From NCBI RefSeq assembly GCF_038235435.1, contig NZ_CP151275.1, forward strand, positions 4,030,001 to 4,094,000: DNA of 64,000 nucleotides, read 5' to 3'. Positions 27,649-36,655 of this stretch are shown here, piece after piece. A program made the position numbers and the translations under genes. The stretch is from Niveibacterium sp. SC-1 (lineage in GTDB: Bacteria > Pseudomonadota > Gammaproteobacteria > Burkholderiales > Rhodocyclaceae). Under the pieces are notes generated by a model. It saw nothing but the letters and a program-made list of their open reading frames with translations. It was not told the origin of the DNA and made no database searches. Every line of letters begins with the position of its first letter. The stretch's first letter is position 1.

Positions 27649-28184
27649 TCCGCCACCCGCAGGCGGCGGTCGACCCGCAGGTCTGCTACGGCCGCAGTGA
27701 CCTGCCGCTGGCCGGCCCTCTCGCGCCCGAGGTGCAACATCTACGCGCATTGCTGCCCACGGACTTCGCGCTCTACACGAGCCCTCTGCAGCGCTGCCGC
27801 CTGCTCGCGGAGCAACTGGGCGCGCCACGCTCCGATCCGCGCCTGCAGGAAATCGACTTCGGCGAATGGGAAATGCGCCGCTTCGAGGACATCGGTGTCG
27901 AGGCCCTGGACCGCTGGGCGGCCGATCCGCTGGGCCATCGCCCACCTGGGGGTGAGTCGGCACTGGACATGGCGGCACGCGCGCTCTCCTTTCTCGCCGA
28001 CATTCGCGCCGGGACTGACCCGACGGTAGTCGTGGTGGCCCACGGCGGGCCGCTGCGTGCGCTCGCCGGCCACCTGCTAGGACTGCCGCCGGAACGCTGG
28101 CTGGCCCTGGACTTCGCGCACGCCCGGCTCACCAGCCTGCGACTCGAGGAATCCGGGCCGCGCCTGCTCGGCTTCAACCGCTGA
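27633..28184 (+). CDS. cobC: alpha-ribazole phosphatase, histidine phosphatase family
   Basis: A 183-residue histidine phosphatase with the RHP variant of the RHG motif ([11 protein letters not shown]), a [15 protein letters not shown] segment, [10 protein letters not shown] and the second catalytic histidine in [12 protein letters not shown]. It removes the phosphate from alpha-ribazole phosphate or adenosylcobalamin phosphate. The change from RHG to RHP is common in this subfamily. Its start lies inside cobS, so it is coupled to it. Last gene of the B12 assembly unit. Confidence 0.85.
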   Translation: MELHLIRHPQAAVDPQVCYGRSDLPLAGPLAPEVQHLRALLPTDFALYTSPLQRCRLLAEQLGAPRSDPRLQEIDFGEWEMRRFEDIGVEALDRWAADPLGHRPPGGESALDMAARALSFLADIRAGTDPTVVVVAHGGPLRALAGHLLGLPPERWLALDFAHARLTSLRLEESGPRLLGFNR

Positions 28185-28237
28185 GCCCCGGGCTACGGCG
28201 CCACAGCGCCACAGCGCCCGTGCTATCGTCGCGCCCC

Positions 28238-29359
28238 ATGCTGCTGACCGATCCCGTCCCCTTGGACCAGGTGCGACGCGCACTGGTCATCAAGCTTCGC
28301 CATCACGGCGATGTGCTGCTCTCTGCCCCGGTCCTGCACGCCCTGAAGGCACACGCTCCCCACTGCGAGATCGACGTCCTGGTCTATGCGGAGACCGCGC
28401 CGATGCTGGCCGGCCATCCGGCCCTCGCCCAGCTCCACACCATCGACCGCAACTGGAAGAAGCGTGGCCCGCTCGGCCAGGCGCGCGCCGAATGGGCGCT
28501 GCTGAGCGCGCTGCGCTCGCGCCGCTACGACCTGGTGCTGCATCTCACCGACCATCCCCGCGGCGCCTGGATCGCCCGCTTCACCGGTGCCCGCTGGGCG
28601 GTGGGCCCGTCGCGGCCCCAGCGCGGCCGCATGTGGCGCAAGGCCTTCAGCCACCTGCAGGGCGAACCGCTCAATGCGCGTCGCCACACGGTCGAACGCA
28701 ACCTCGATGCGTTGCGCCGCATCGGCCTCTACCCCGCCGCGGACGAACGCGTGCTGAGCATGCATCCGGCGCCCGAGGACGAAGCGCGGGCCAGCGCGTT
28801 GCTGGCGGCGGGCGGCGTCGAGGACGGCCGCTTCATCGCTATCCATCCGGTCTCGCGCTGGATGTTCAAGAGCTGGCCGGCGGAACGCGTCACCGAACTG
28901 GCGACGCGCCTGCAGCAAGCCGGCTGGAAGCTCGTTTTCACGGCAGGGCCGGATCCGGACGAACGCGCCTTCGTCACGCGCATCCTCGCGGGACTGCCGC
29001 AGCCCGCGCTGGATCTTTCAGGGCAGCTGAGCCTGCGCGAACTCGCGGCCGTCATCGGCCGCGCGCGACTCTTCTTCGGCGTGGATTCGGCGCCCATGCA
29101 CATCGCCGCCGCGCGCAACGTCCCGGTGGTGGTGCTCTTCGGTCCGTCCGGCGAACTGGAGTGGGGCCCCTGGGGCGTGCCGCACCGGGTGGTCGCGAGC
29201 GATCGCCATAGCTGCCGCCCCTGCGGCATCGACGGCTGCGGCGGTGGCAAGATCAGCGACTGCCTCGTGCAACTGCCTTGCGAACCTGCATGGACGGCGA
29301 TCCAGGACGTACTCGCCGAAACCGATGGACGCATCCGCGTACACGAGGTCCGCGCGTGA
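28238..29359 (+). CDS. glycosyltransferase family 9, lipopolysaccharide heptosyltransferase III-like
   Basis: A 373-residue GT9 enzyme. The N-terminal Rossmann half starts ALVIKLRHHGDVLLSAPVLHAL, and the donor-binding half has IAIHPVSRWMFKSWPAERV, FFGVDSAPMHIAAA and VVLFGPSGELEWGPW. A Cys-rich stretch near the end (CRPCGIDGCGGGKISDC) is typical of the heptosyltransferase III/RfaQ group. It most likely adds heptose to the inner core of lipopolysaccharide in the cytoplasm. The gene overlaps the next glycosyltransferase by four bases. I use the ATG at 28238 rather than a start six codons upstream. Confidence 0.8.
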   Translation: MLLTDPVPLDQVRRALVIKLRHHGDVLLSAPVLHALKAHAPHCEIDVLVYAETAPMLAGHPALAQLHTIDRNWKKRGPLGQARAEWALLSALRSRRYDLVLHLTDHPRGAWIARFTGARWAVGPSRPQRGRMWRKAFSHLQGEPLNARRHTVERNLDALRRIGLYPAADERVLSMHPAPEDEARASALLAAGGVEDGRFIAIHPVSRWMFKSWPAERVTELATRLQQAGWKLVFTAGPDPDERAFVTRILAGLPQPALDLSGQLSLRELAAVIGRARLFFGVDSAPMHIAAARNVPVVVLFGPSGELEWGPWGVPHRVVASDRHSCRPCGIDGCGGGKISDCLVQLPCEPAWTAIQDVLAETDGRIRVHEVRA

Positions 29360-30486
29360 AACTCGCGCTGGTGCGCCAGCGCTATACGGCTTTCGGTGGC
29401 GCGGAGCGCTTTGTCGAACGCGCGATCGCCGCGCTCGCCCGCGAGGATCTCCAGCTCACCCTGCTCACGCGCAAATGGTCGGGCGACGCGGAAGCCTCGG
29501 CGCCCCGGCCTGCGCTGCGCATCCTCGACCCCTTTTACCTGGGCCGCGCCTGGCGCGACTGGAGCTTTGCGCGCGCTGTGCAGGCTGAAGTCGCCCGCGG
29601 CGACTACGATCTGGTGCAGTCGCACGAGCGCGTGCCGGGCTGCGATATCTATCGCGCCGGCGACGGCACGCACCTGGGCTGGCTGCAGCATCGGGCGCGG
29701 CTGCGCGGCCAGCATTTCCGCACGCCGCTCGCGCCCTATCACCGCTATGTACTGGACGCGGAGCGCGCGATGTTCGCGCACCCGCGCCTGCGTGCGGTGA
29801 TCTGCAATTCGCGTTTCATCCAGCGCGAGATCGCCAGCCATTTCGGTCTGCCCCTGGAGCGCCTGCCCCTGATCGAGAACGGGGTCGATCTCGCGCGTTT
29901 CCGGCCGGCGGACGCCGAAGCAAAACATGCCGCCCGCGTCGCCCTGAAGCTGCCATTGGAGGCGCGCCTCTTCGGTTTCGTCGGCTCGGGCTTCGAGCGC
30001 AAAGGCCTGGACGCCTGCATCCGCCATCTGCCGGCCGAGGTGCATCTGGTCGTCGCAGGCAAGGACCGCGAGGAGCCCCGCTATCGCCGCCTGGCCGCGC
30101 AAGCCGGCTGCGCGAGACGGGTACATTTCCTCGGCCCCCAGCGCGACGTCGCGCCGATCTATCGGGCCGCCGACGCCTTCGTCTTCCCGGCGGTCTATGA
30201 GCCTTTCGGCAACGTCGTGCTGGAAGCCATGGCGAGCGGCCTGCCCGCGCTCACCTCGCGCAGCTGCGGGGCCGAGTCGCTGATCCGCGAAGGGGAGAAC
30301 GGCTGGCTGGTGGATGCCTTCGACGCCGACCAGATCCGCAGCCGCATGCAGGCCCTGGCGGACCTGCTGGAGACACCCGCGCAATGCGCGACCGTCGGTG
30401 CCGCAGCCCGCAAGGCAGCCGAGAGCCTCACCCCGGAAACCATGAGCACCGCCTTGGTCGCCCTCTATCGGCGTTTGCTCGCCTGA
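29356..30486 (+). CDS. glycosyltransferase family 4 (WaaG-like)
   Basis: A 376-residue GT4 enzyme starting at a GTG that overlaps the preceding stop (GTGA). Segments: LVRQRYTAFGGAERFVERAI, SHERVPGCDIYRAGDGTHLGWL, FVGSGFERKGLD and the retaining-enzyme EX7E motif in FVFPAVYEPFGNVVLEAMASGLP. This pattern fits LPS core glucosyltransferases of the WaaG/RfaG group, which transfer a hexose to heptose II. The sugar is not fixed by sequence. Co-translated with the heptosyltransferase-like gene before it. Confidence 0.8.
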   Translation: MKLALVRQRYTAFGGAERFVERAIAALAREDLQLTLLTRKWSGDAEASAPRPALRILDPFYLGRAWRDWSFARAVQAEVARGDYDLVQSHERVPGCDIYRAGDGTHLGWLQHRARLRGQHFRTPLAPYHRYVLDAERAMFAHPRLRAVICNSRFIQREIASHFGLPLERLPLIENGVDLARFRPADAEAKHAARVALKLPLEARLFGFVGSGFERKGLDACIRHLPAEVHLVVAGKDREEPRYRRLAAQAGCARRVHFLGPQRDVAPIYRAADAFVFPAVYEPFGNVVLEAMASGLPALTSRSCGAESLIREGENGWLVDAFDADQIRSRMQALADLLETPAQCATVGAAARKAAESLTPETMSTALVALYRRLLA

Positions 30487-30723
30487 GCCAGCGGCCGCAG
30501 GTGCGGCACCGGTTTCTCGAGCGTCTTTCCGCCGCCGCACCCGGCGTGGCGCCTTCCGGAGTCCGCTGCCGTCCGCCACGCCAGTCGTCTGCGCCGCAAC
30601 AGGCAGCGCCCGGATCGGGGCCGACGCCAGCGGCCAGCCTGTTATCTTTGTGCCCAACCCTGAATCCGATTCGACGGCTCGCTGAGTACGGCTGCCGTCG
30701 TTTTGCCATTGGAGCCGCCATCC

Positions 30724-31611
30724 ATGGTCCTCACCCTTCCCGATGCCGACTGGTCCGGCCAGGTAGCCGGCCTGGACGCCGCCGCACGGACACGCGCCCT
30801 CGAAGAAGGCGCCGTGCTGAGCTTCACCCGCCTCGCCTTCCCGCTATCGGAGGCCGAGCAAGGCCTCCTGCGCACCGACGTGGCCGCGCCCGGGCACAAG
30901 AACATCAGCTTCGACGCCGCCCGCGACCGGCTCGCCGGTGTGGCCGGCGATGCAGCCCAGCAAGCCGCGGTGCACGCGCTGCTCGCCCGCTACCACGAGA
31001 CGGCGACCCGCTTCGTGCAGGGCCTCGTCCCGCACTACCGTGACGTGCTGCAGCATGCGCCGACCAGCCTGCGTCTTTTCCGCACCGAAACGCGCGAGAC
31101 CTCCTGGCGCAAGGACGACAGCCGCCTGCATGTAGACGCCTTCCCCTCGCGACCGAACTACGGCCGCCGCATCCTGCGCGTCTTCACCAATATCTCGCCC
31201 CTGGGCGAGGACCGCGTCTGGCGCGTCGGCGACCGCTTCGAGGCCGTGGCCCGCCAGATGCTGCCGCGCATCCGCCGCATGTGGCCGGGGGAAGCCGCCG
31301 TGCTGAACGCGCTCAAGGTCACCAAGCAGCCTCGCAGCGAATACGACCACCTGATGCTGGGCCTGCACGACGCGATGAAGCACGATCTCGACTACCAGCG
31401 CGACTGCCCGCAGGAAACCGTGCGCTTCCCCGCCGGCAGCGTCTGGGTCTGCTTCTCCGACCAGGTCGCGCATGCCGCGATGTCCGGCCAGTTCATGATG
31501 GAACAGACCTACTTCCTCGAAGCGGAACACATGGCGCATCCGGAGCTCTCGCCGCTCGGAGTGCTCGAGCGCCTGAAGGGCAAGCCGCTGGCGCCGCGCG
31601 TGCACGCCTAG
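30724..31611 (+). CDS. kdoO: Kdo 3-hydroxylase (Fe(II)/2-oxoglutarate dioxygenase)
   Basis: A 295-residue protein that matches the Kdo hydroxylase family along its length: LSFTRLAFPLSEAEQ, KNISFDAARDRLAG, SWRKDDSRLHVDAFPSRPNYGRRILRVFTNI (the H-x-D iron ligands) and WVCFSDQVAHAAMSGQFMMEQT (second histidine). KdoO converts Kdo to Ko in the inner core of LPS and needs oxygen, Fe(II) and 2-oxoglutarate. It is best known from Burkholderia and Yersinia. The gene stands alone, with 237 bp before it and about 116 bp after it, within the surface-glycan region. Confidence 0.85.
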   Translation: MVLTLPDADWSGQVAGLDAAARTRALEEGAVLSFTRLAFPLSEAEQGLLRTDVAAPGHKNISFDAARDRLAGVAGDAAQQAAVHALLARYHETATRFVQGLVPHYRDVLQHAPTSLRLFRTETRETSWRKDDSRLHVDAFPSRPNYGRRILRVFTNISPLGEDRVWRVGDRFEAVARQMLPRIRRMWPGEAAVLNALKVTKQPRSEYDHLMLGLHDAMKHDLDYQRDCPQETVRFPAGSVWVCFSDQVAHAAMSGQFMMEQTYFLEAEHMAHPELSPLGVLERLKGKPLAPRVHA

Positions 31612-31727
31612 TCCAGTCGCCACCAGCCGGGTGTGACCCGCGGCGGTCTCTTCCTAGGGGCGAGGCCCCGCGCGCCGCGCTCCTCCCGTATGCTCCGGGC
31701 CCCGTCCCGCCTCAACCCATTCCGACC

Positions 31728-32903
31728 ATGGACGCGGTCAGCCCACTTCCCGCACTTCTCGCCACCCTGGCGGCGCTCCTCACCGCCGCGCTGATCGCCC
31801 GACGCACCGGCGCTCCGCCCGCACATGGCCGCTTCGGCACCATCGACGGGCTGCGCGGCTTTCTCGCCTTCTTCGTGTATCTGCACCACGCCTGCATCTG
31901 GTTCTTCTACCTGCGTCAGGGCGAATGGCGGTTGCCGCCGTCGCGGCTCTACACGCACTTCGGGCAGAGCAGTGTCGCGATGTTCTTCATGATCACCGGT
32001 TTTCTCTTCTTCTCGAAGATCCTCGATGCGGGGCCGAAGCCGCTGGACTGGCTGCGGCTCTTTACCTCGCGCGTATTGCGGCTCGTGCCGGCCTACGCCT
32101 TTGCGATGGGCATCCTGTTCCTGATCGTGGCGATCCTTACCCAGGGAACGTTGCAAGTGCCGGCAGGGCAACTCCTCCACGACCTGGGGTGCTGGATCGG
32201 CTTCACCATCTTCGGTGCGCCCGACCTCAACGGCCTGGCCGGGACATCGCTGCTCATCGCGAGCGTCACCTGGTCGCTGCCCTACGAGTGGTTCTTCTAC
32301 CTTTCGCTGCCGGTGCTGGCGCTTGCCGCCCGGCGCACGTCGCCCTTGCCCTATCTCTTGCTGGGAGTCGGCGGCGTCATGGCATTCGCCGCCTGGCGAC
32401 CCTCGACGCAACTCCTGCTCGCCTTCGCGGGCGGAATCGGCACCGCTCTTGCCGTCCGACGCGAAGGTTTCCGCCGCTTCTGCGTGCGGCCGACCAGCGC
32501 GTTCCTGGTCCTTGGGCTGATCGCCCTCACCGTCCTCGGCTTTGACTCCGCCTACAAGCCGGGACCGATGCTGCTCCTCTCCGGCGCCTTCGCCCTCATT
32601 GGGGGCGGCAACAGTCTGTTCGGCCTGCTGCGCAGCCCGGCCGCGCGCACCCTGGGAGAAACGGCCTATGGCCTGTACCTGCTCCACGGCCTCGGGCTAT
32701 TCGTGCTGTTCAGGTTCGTCGTCGGGCCGCAGGCCGCACAAACCCTGTCGCCGGCCACCCACTGGGGGCTGGTGATCGGCTTCGTTCCGGCCCTCCTGGC
32801 TTTCTGCCACCTGGAATTCAGGCTGATCGAGGCGCCCGCCATGCGTGCCACCACGGCAGTCACGGCCCGTCTGCGCGCCCGATTCCGCCGCCAGACGGGT
32901 TGA
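31728..32903 (+). CDS. acyltransferase family 3 membrane protein (OafA/YrhL type)
   Basis: A 391-residue integral membrane protein with about ten hydrophobic segments. It has the acyltransferase_3 signatures: FGTIDGLRGFLAFFVYLHHACIWF with the catalytic-type histidine, SVAMFFMITGFLFFSKI, FTSRVLRLVPAYAF and TWSLPYEWFFYLSLP. Such proteins O-acetylate or otherwise acylate surface polysaccharides and lipids at the inner membrane. The location between kdoO and msbA suggests LPS decoration. The frame is open far upstream, but the ATG at 31728 begins the protein sensibly. Confidence 0.8.
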   Translation: MDAVSPLPALLATLAALLTAALIARRTGAPPAHGRFGTIDGLRGFLAFFVYLHHACIWFFYLRQGEWRLPPSRLYTHFGQSSVAMFFMITGFLFFSKILDAGPKPLDWLRLFTSRVLRLVPAYAFAMGILFLIVAILTQGTLQVPAGQLLHDLGCWIGFTIFGAPDLNGLAGTSLLIASVTWSLPYEWFFYLSLPVLALAARRTSPLPYLLLGVGGVMAFAAWRPSTQLLLAFAGGIGTALAVRREGFRRFCVRPTSAFLVLGLIALTVLGFDSAYKPGPMLLLSGAFALIGGGNSLFGLLRSPAARTLGETAYGLYLLHGLGLFVLFRFVVGPQAAQTLSPATHWGLVIGFVPALLAFCHLEFRLIEAPAMRATTAVTARLRARFRRQTG

Positions 32904-32993
32904 ACCACGCGCCACCGCGATCCGCCTTGCCTTGCCTGGCCGCGGCTCCGCGGCGGCGGGCGGCCCCGGGCGGGGCGCCGACGGCCCCTCCTA

Positions 32994-32999
32994 TATAAT
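32994..32999 (+). promoter_or_regulatory. candidate -10 box of the msbA promoter
   Basis: A perfect TATAAT, 32 bp before the msbA ATG, in an otherwise very GC-rich stretch. No good -35 box is visible at the usual distance, so the promoter assignment is tentative. Confidence 0.45.
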
Positions 33000-33031
33000 C
33001 CGCGCGGTCTTTCGCCAACCGGGCGCCCCTG

Positions 33032-34798
33032 ATGTCCCAATCCTCGCAGCTCTACCGTCGCCTCCTTGGTTATGTACGCCCTTACTCCAAGGCCTTCGTG
33101 GCGGCTATGGTCTGCATGATCATTGCCGGCGCGCTGGAACCGGCGATGGCCAAGCTCTTGCAGCTGATGGTGGACGAGGGCTTCGGCCCCAAGGCGACGC
33201 GCCAGGTCTTCTGGTATCCGGTCGCCATCGTCGGCATCTATTTCGTCCGCGGCATCCTGAGCTTCCTCTCCGACTACGCCATGGCCTGGGTCGCGAACAA
33301 GGTGGTGCTGGATCTGCGCAACGAGATGTTCGGCAAGCTGATCCGCCAGCCCACCCGCTTCTTCGACGACCGCCCCGCCGGCGCCCTGATGTCCAAGGTC
33401 GCCTACGACGTGCAAGGGGTGATGGACGCTTCGTCCAATGCGGTGAATACGCTGATCGGTGACTCGATCAAGTTCATCGCGCTTTTCGGTTTCCTGCTGT
33501 ACCTGAACTGGCAGCTCACGGTGATCGCCTTCGCGCTGGTGCCGCCGGTCGGACTGGCCGTGCGCGCCTTCTCCGGCCGCCTGCGCGCGATGACCCGCGG
33601 CACGCAGCAGTCGATGGGCCTTATCAACCATGTGCTGGAAGAGGCGATCGGCGCGCACAAGCTGGTCAAGGTCTTCGGCGGCCAGCAGTACGAGGCCCAG
33701 CGCTTCGACGACGCGACGCAACGCCTGCGCGGCTTCAACATGCGCGGCACGGTGGCCGCCGCGGCCCAGGGCCCGATCGTGCAGTCGCTCGCCGCGGTGG
33801 CGATCGGCAGCATCATCGCGGCGGCCCTGTGGCAGGGACAGCGCAATGTGCTGACGGTGGGCGAGTTCCTCGCCTTCGTCACGGCCATCGCGCAACTCGT
33901 GCCTTCGCTCAAGCGGCTCACCGACGTGAACGCGCCGCTGCAGCGCGGGCTGGCCGCGGCCGAAAGCGTGTTCGAGCTGATCGACGCCGAACCCGAGGAA
34001 GACAAGGGCACCCGCGAGCTCGGGCGGGCGCGCGGCGAGGTGCGCTTCGACGCCGTCGGCTTCCGTTACCCCGGCGCTTCGCGCGACGCGCTTGAGGGCA
34101 TCGACCTGGAGATCCGCCCCGGCGAGATGGTCGCCCTCGTCGGCCAGAGCGGAAGCGGCAAGACCACCATCGCCAACCTGCTGCCGCGCTTCTATCGCAC
34201 CGACGAAGGTCGCATCCTGATCGACGGCGTGCCAATCGACGAACTGAAACTGGAAAGCCTGCGCGCCAACATCGCCCTGGTGAGCCAGGAGGTCGTGCTT
34301 TTCAACGACTCGGTGGCCAACAACATTGCCTACGGTGCCATGAACGGCGCCAGCCGGGCCGAGATCGAGGCTGCCGCGCGCGCCGCCAATGCCTATGACT
34401 TCGTGATGCAGATGCCCGAGGGCTTCGACACCGAGATCGGCGAGCGCGGCACCAAGCTCTCTGGCGGCCAGCGCCAGCGCCTGGCAATCGCGCGGGCACT
34501 GCTCAAGAACGCCCCCATCCTGATCCTCGACGAGGCCACCTCCGCGCTCGACACCGAGAGCGAGCGCGCCGTGCAGGCCGCTCTGGACACCCTGATGGAA
34601 GGCCGCACGACCCTGGTGATCGCGCACCGCCTTTCCACCATCGAACGCGCCGACCGCATCGTGGTGATGGACCGCGGCCGCGTCGCCGAAGTCGGCAGCC
34701 ACGCCGAGCTCCTGGTCCGCGACCGCATCTACGCCAACCTCTGGAAGATGCAGTTCGGCCAGGACAGCGTCGACGCCTCCCAGGTCCAGCAGGCCTGA
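33032..34798 (+). CDS. msbA: lipid A export permease/ATP-binding protein MsbA
   Basis: A 588-residue half-transporter. Residues ~1-320 hold six membrane helices with the ABC_membrane domain (RQPTRFFDDRPAGALMSKVAYDV is the typical coupling region), and residues ~350-588 the ATPase with Walker A GQSGSGKTTI, signature LSGGQRQRLAIAR, Walker B ILILDEATSALD and H-loop IAHRLSTI. As a homodimer it flips lipid A-core across the inner membrane. The position in an LPS locus and the MsbA-type N-terminus support this over other exporters. The next gene starts 3 bp later. Confidence 0.9.
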   Translation: MSQSSQLYRRLLGYVRPYSKAFVAAMVCMIIAGALEPAMAKLLQLMVDEGFGPKATRQVFWYPVAIVGIYFVRGILSFLSDYAMAWVANKVVLDLRNEMFGKLIRQPTRFFDDRPAGALMSKVAYDVQGVMDASSNAVNTLIGDSIKFIALFGFLLYLNWQLTVIAFALVPPVGLAVRAFSGRLRAMTRGTQQSMGLINHVLEEAIGAHKLVKVFGGQQYEAQRFDDATQRLRGFNMRGTVAAAAQGPIVQSLAAVAIGSIIAAALWQGQRNVLTVGEFLAFVTAIAQLVPSLKRLTDVNAPLQRGLAAAESVFELIDAEPEEDKGTRELGRARGEVRFDAVGFRYPGASRDALEGIDLEIRPGEMVALVGQSGSGKTTIANLLPRFYRTDEGRILIDGVPIDELKLESLRANIALVSQEVVLFNDSVANNIAYGAMNGASRAEIEAAARAANAYDFVMQMPEGFDTEIGERGTKLSGGQRQRLAIARALLKNAPILILDEATSALDTESERAVQAALDTLMEGRTTLVIAHRLSTIERADRIVVMDRGRVAEVGSHAELLVRDRIYANLWKMQFGQDSVDASQVQQA

Positions 34799-34801
34799 GC
34801 C

Positions 34802-36655
34802 ATGTGCGGCATCGCGGGCTTCTTCGGGACGCAGCCGGTCGCGCCCACGACGATCGCGGCCATGTTCGACGCGATCGCGCGACGCGGCCCGGATGCCCAG
34901 CATGTGGTGGCCTGGCGCGGTGGCGAGCGCTGCGAGGCTGACGCCGGACCGCACGCCGGACTCCTGCACGCCCGCCTTTCGATCCGCGATCCGCGCCCGG
35001 TCGCCGACCAGCCGATGGGCAACGCCGACGGCAGCCTCTGGCTCTGCTACAACGGCGAGGTCTATGGCTGGGAAGCCGAGCGCGATGCGCTGGAAGCCCA
35101 GAGCGGTCCCTTCCGCACGCGCTCGGACACCGAATTCATCCTGCGCGGCTATGAAGCCTGGGGCATCGAAGGCCTGTTGCCGCACTTGCGCGGCATGTTC
35201 GCCTTCGCGCTCCTCGATCGCCGCACCCAGACCCTGCATGTGGTGCGCGACCGCATGGGCCTCAAACCCATGGTCTTCCACCATGACGCCGCGACGAAGC
35301 GTTTCGCCTTCGGTTCGTTGGTGCGTTCAGTGCTGCCCTTTGTGCCCCGGGACCGGCGCGACTTCGACCCCGAAGGCATCGACGCCTATCTCGCGCATCG
35401 CACGATCCCCGCGCCGCGCACGGTCTTCCGCCACATCCGCCGGCTCGAGAACGCGCACCGCCTGGAGTTCGACCTGGCGAGCGGCGCGCTGCGCAAGTTC
35501 CGCTACTGGCTGCCCGAACCCAACGGCCGCGATCCGGAAGAAGCGCTGACCGAGGCGGTGCGCCTGCGTACCGTGGCCGACCGGCCGGTCGGCATCTTCC
35601 TTTCCGGCGGCATCGATTCCTCGGTGGTGGCGAGCAGCCTCGCCGCACAGGGCTACACCAATCTGTCCAGCTACACGGCGGGCTTTGACGACCCGGCGAT
35701 GGACGAAAGTGCGCTTGCCGCGCGCATCGCCGAGCAGCTTGGCCTGCCCAATCATCGCGTCGCCATGCAGAGCGACGTCGCCCACGACTTCGTGCAGGTG
35801 GTGGGCGATCTCGACGAGCCCTTCGCCGACCCGTCCGCCTTCCCGACCTGGGCCCTGGCGCGCGAGGTGACGCAGCATGTGAAGGTCGTGCTCTGCGGTG
35901 ATGGCGGCGACGAAATGTTCGCGGGCTACAAGCGCTACGCGAAGCATTTGCGGCTGTCCTGGCGCCGCGCCCTGCCTGGCTTCGCGCCGCTGCGCCCGCG
36001 CCCCAGCATCCTGCCCGGCCGCGGCGAGCGGCTACGCCTGGAAACGTCCATGTCCTGGCGCGACGCCTGGTCCCTGCGTTTCTCGGGTTTCTCCGCGAGC
36101 GAACGCGAAGCCCTGCAGCCCGGACTCGGACGCCTGCCGGCACATCGCTGGCGCGAGATGGAAATGCGGCCCGCGAGCGCGCTCGGCGAGCTGCTGGAAA
36201 TCGACCGGCTCAACTACCTGCCCGAGTACATCCTGCGCAAGGCCGACCTGACCACGATGGCCCACGGCCTCGAAGCCCGCGCGCCGCTCATCGACCATGT
36301 CTTCGTCGAAGCGCTTGCCGGCCTTCCAGCCTCGGAACGCTTCAGTCGTCCGGCCAAGGAATGGCTGGTGCGCCAGTGCCCGCCCTGCCAGCAGCTCGGC
36401 CTGCTCACCGCCAAGAAGCGCGGCTTCAATCCGCCGATCCGCGCCCTCGTGCGTGACGGGCTGGGCGCGCGCATTCCGGGTCTGGGGCGACGCCTCGCCG
36501 GGCTCACCGGTAGCCAGCTCGACGCCACGGCCATCGACACACTCGCCACCGCCTGGCAGCAAGACGGCTCCCTCTCGGAAAACCTGCTGCAGCTCCTGAT
36601 GCTGGATGAGTCCTTGCAGCAACTGGATCAGCTGCGGAGGGCACAACATGGCTAG
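34802..36655 (+). CDS. asnB: asparagine synthase (glutamine-hydrolysing) family amidotransferase
   Basis: A 617-residue protein. Cys2 at the start (MCGIAGFFG) is the class II glutaminase nucleophile, with RRGPDAQ and LLHARLSIRDP following. The synthetase half has the PP-loop FLSGGIDSSVVAS and DGGDEMFAGYKRY. The family makes asparagine, but members inside polysaccharide loci often amidate uronic acids or other sugar acids. Here it is wedged between msbA and a glycosyltransferase, overlapping the latter by 8 bp, so a glycan-modifying role is as likely as amino-acid synthesis. Confidence 0.85.
   Translation: MCGIAGFFGTQPVAPTTIAAMFDAIARRGPDAQHVVAWRGGERCEADAGPHAGLLHARLSIRDPRPVADQPMGNADGSLWLCYNGEVYGWEAERDALEAQSGPFRTRSDTEFILRGYEAWGIEGLLPHLRGMFAFALLDRRTQTLHVVRDRMGLKPMVFHHDAATKRFAFGSLVRSVLPFVPRDRRDFDPEGIDAYLAHRTIPAPRTVFRHIRRLENAHRLEFDLASGALRKFRYWLPEPNGRDPEEALTEAVRLRTVADRPVGIFLSGGIDSSVVASSLAAQGYTNLSSYTAGFDDPAMDESALAARIAEQLGLPNHRVAMQSDVAHDFVQVVGDLDEPFADPSAFPTWALAREVTQHVKVVLCGDGGDEMFAGYKRYAKHLRLSWRRALPGFAPLRPRPSILPGRGERLRLETSMSWRDAWSLRFSGFSASEREALQPGLGRLPAHRWREMEMRPASALGELLEIDRLNYLPEYILRKADLTTMAHGLEARAPLIDHVFVEALAGLPASERFSRPAKEWLVRQCPPCQQLGLLTAKKRGFNPPIRALVRDGLGARIPGLGRRLAGLTGSQLDATAIDTLATAWQQDGSLSENLLQLLMLDESLQQLDQLRRAQHG

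Noticed and set aside
32666..35284. 872-codon open frame on the minus strand
   Set aside because: It runs antisense to msbA, the acyltransferase end and asnB, all with full motifs. Its product is His/Arg/Gln-rich without domains, as expected from GC-rich DNA read backwards.
34802..36655. certain housekeeping asparagine synthetase
   Set aside because: The family call is safe but the location inside a glycan locus leaves the substrate open, so I did not assign asparagine synthesis as its sure role.
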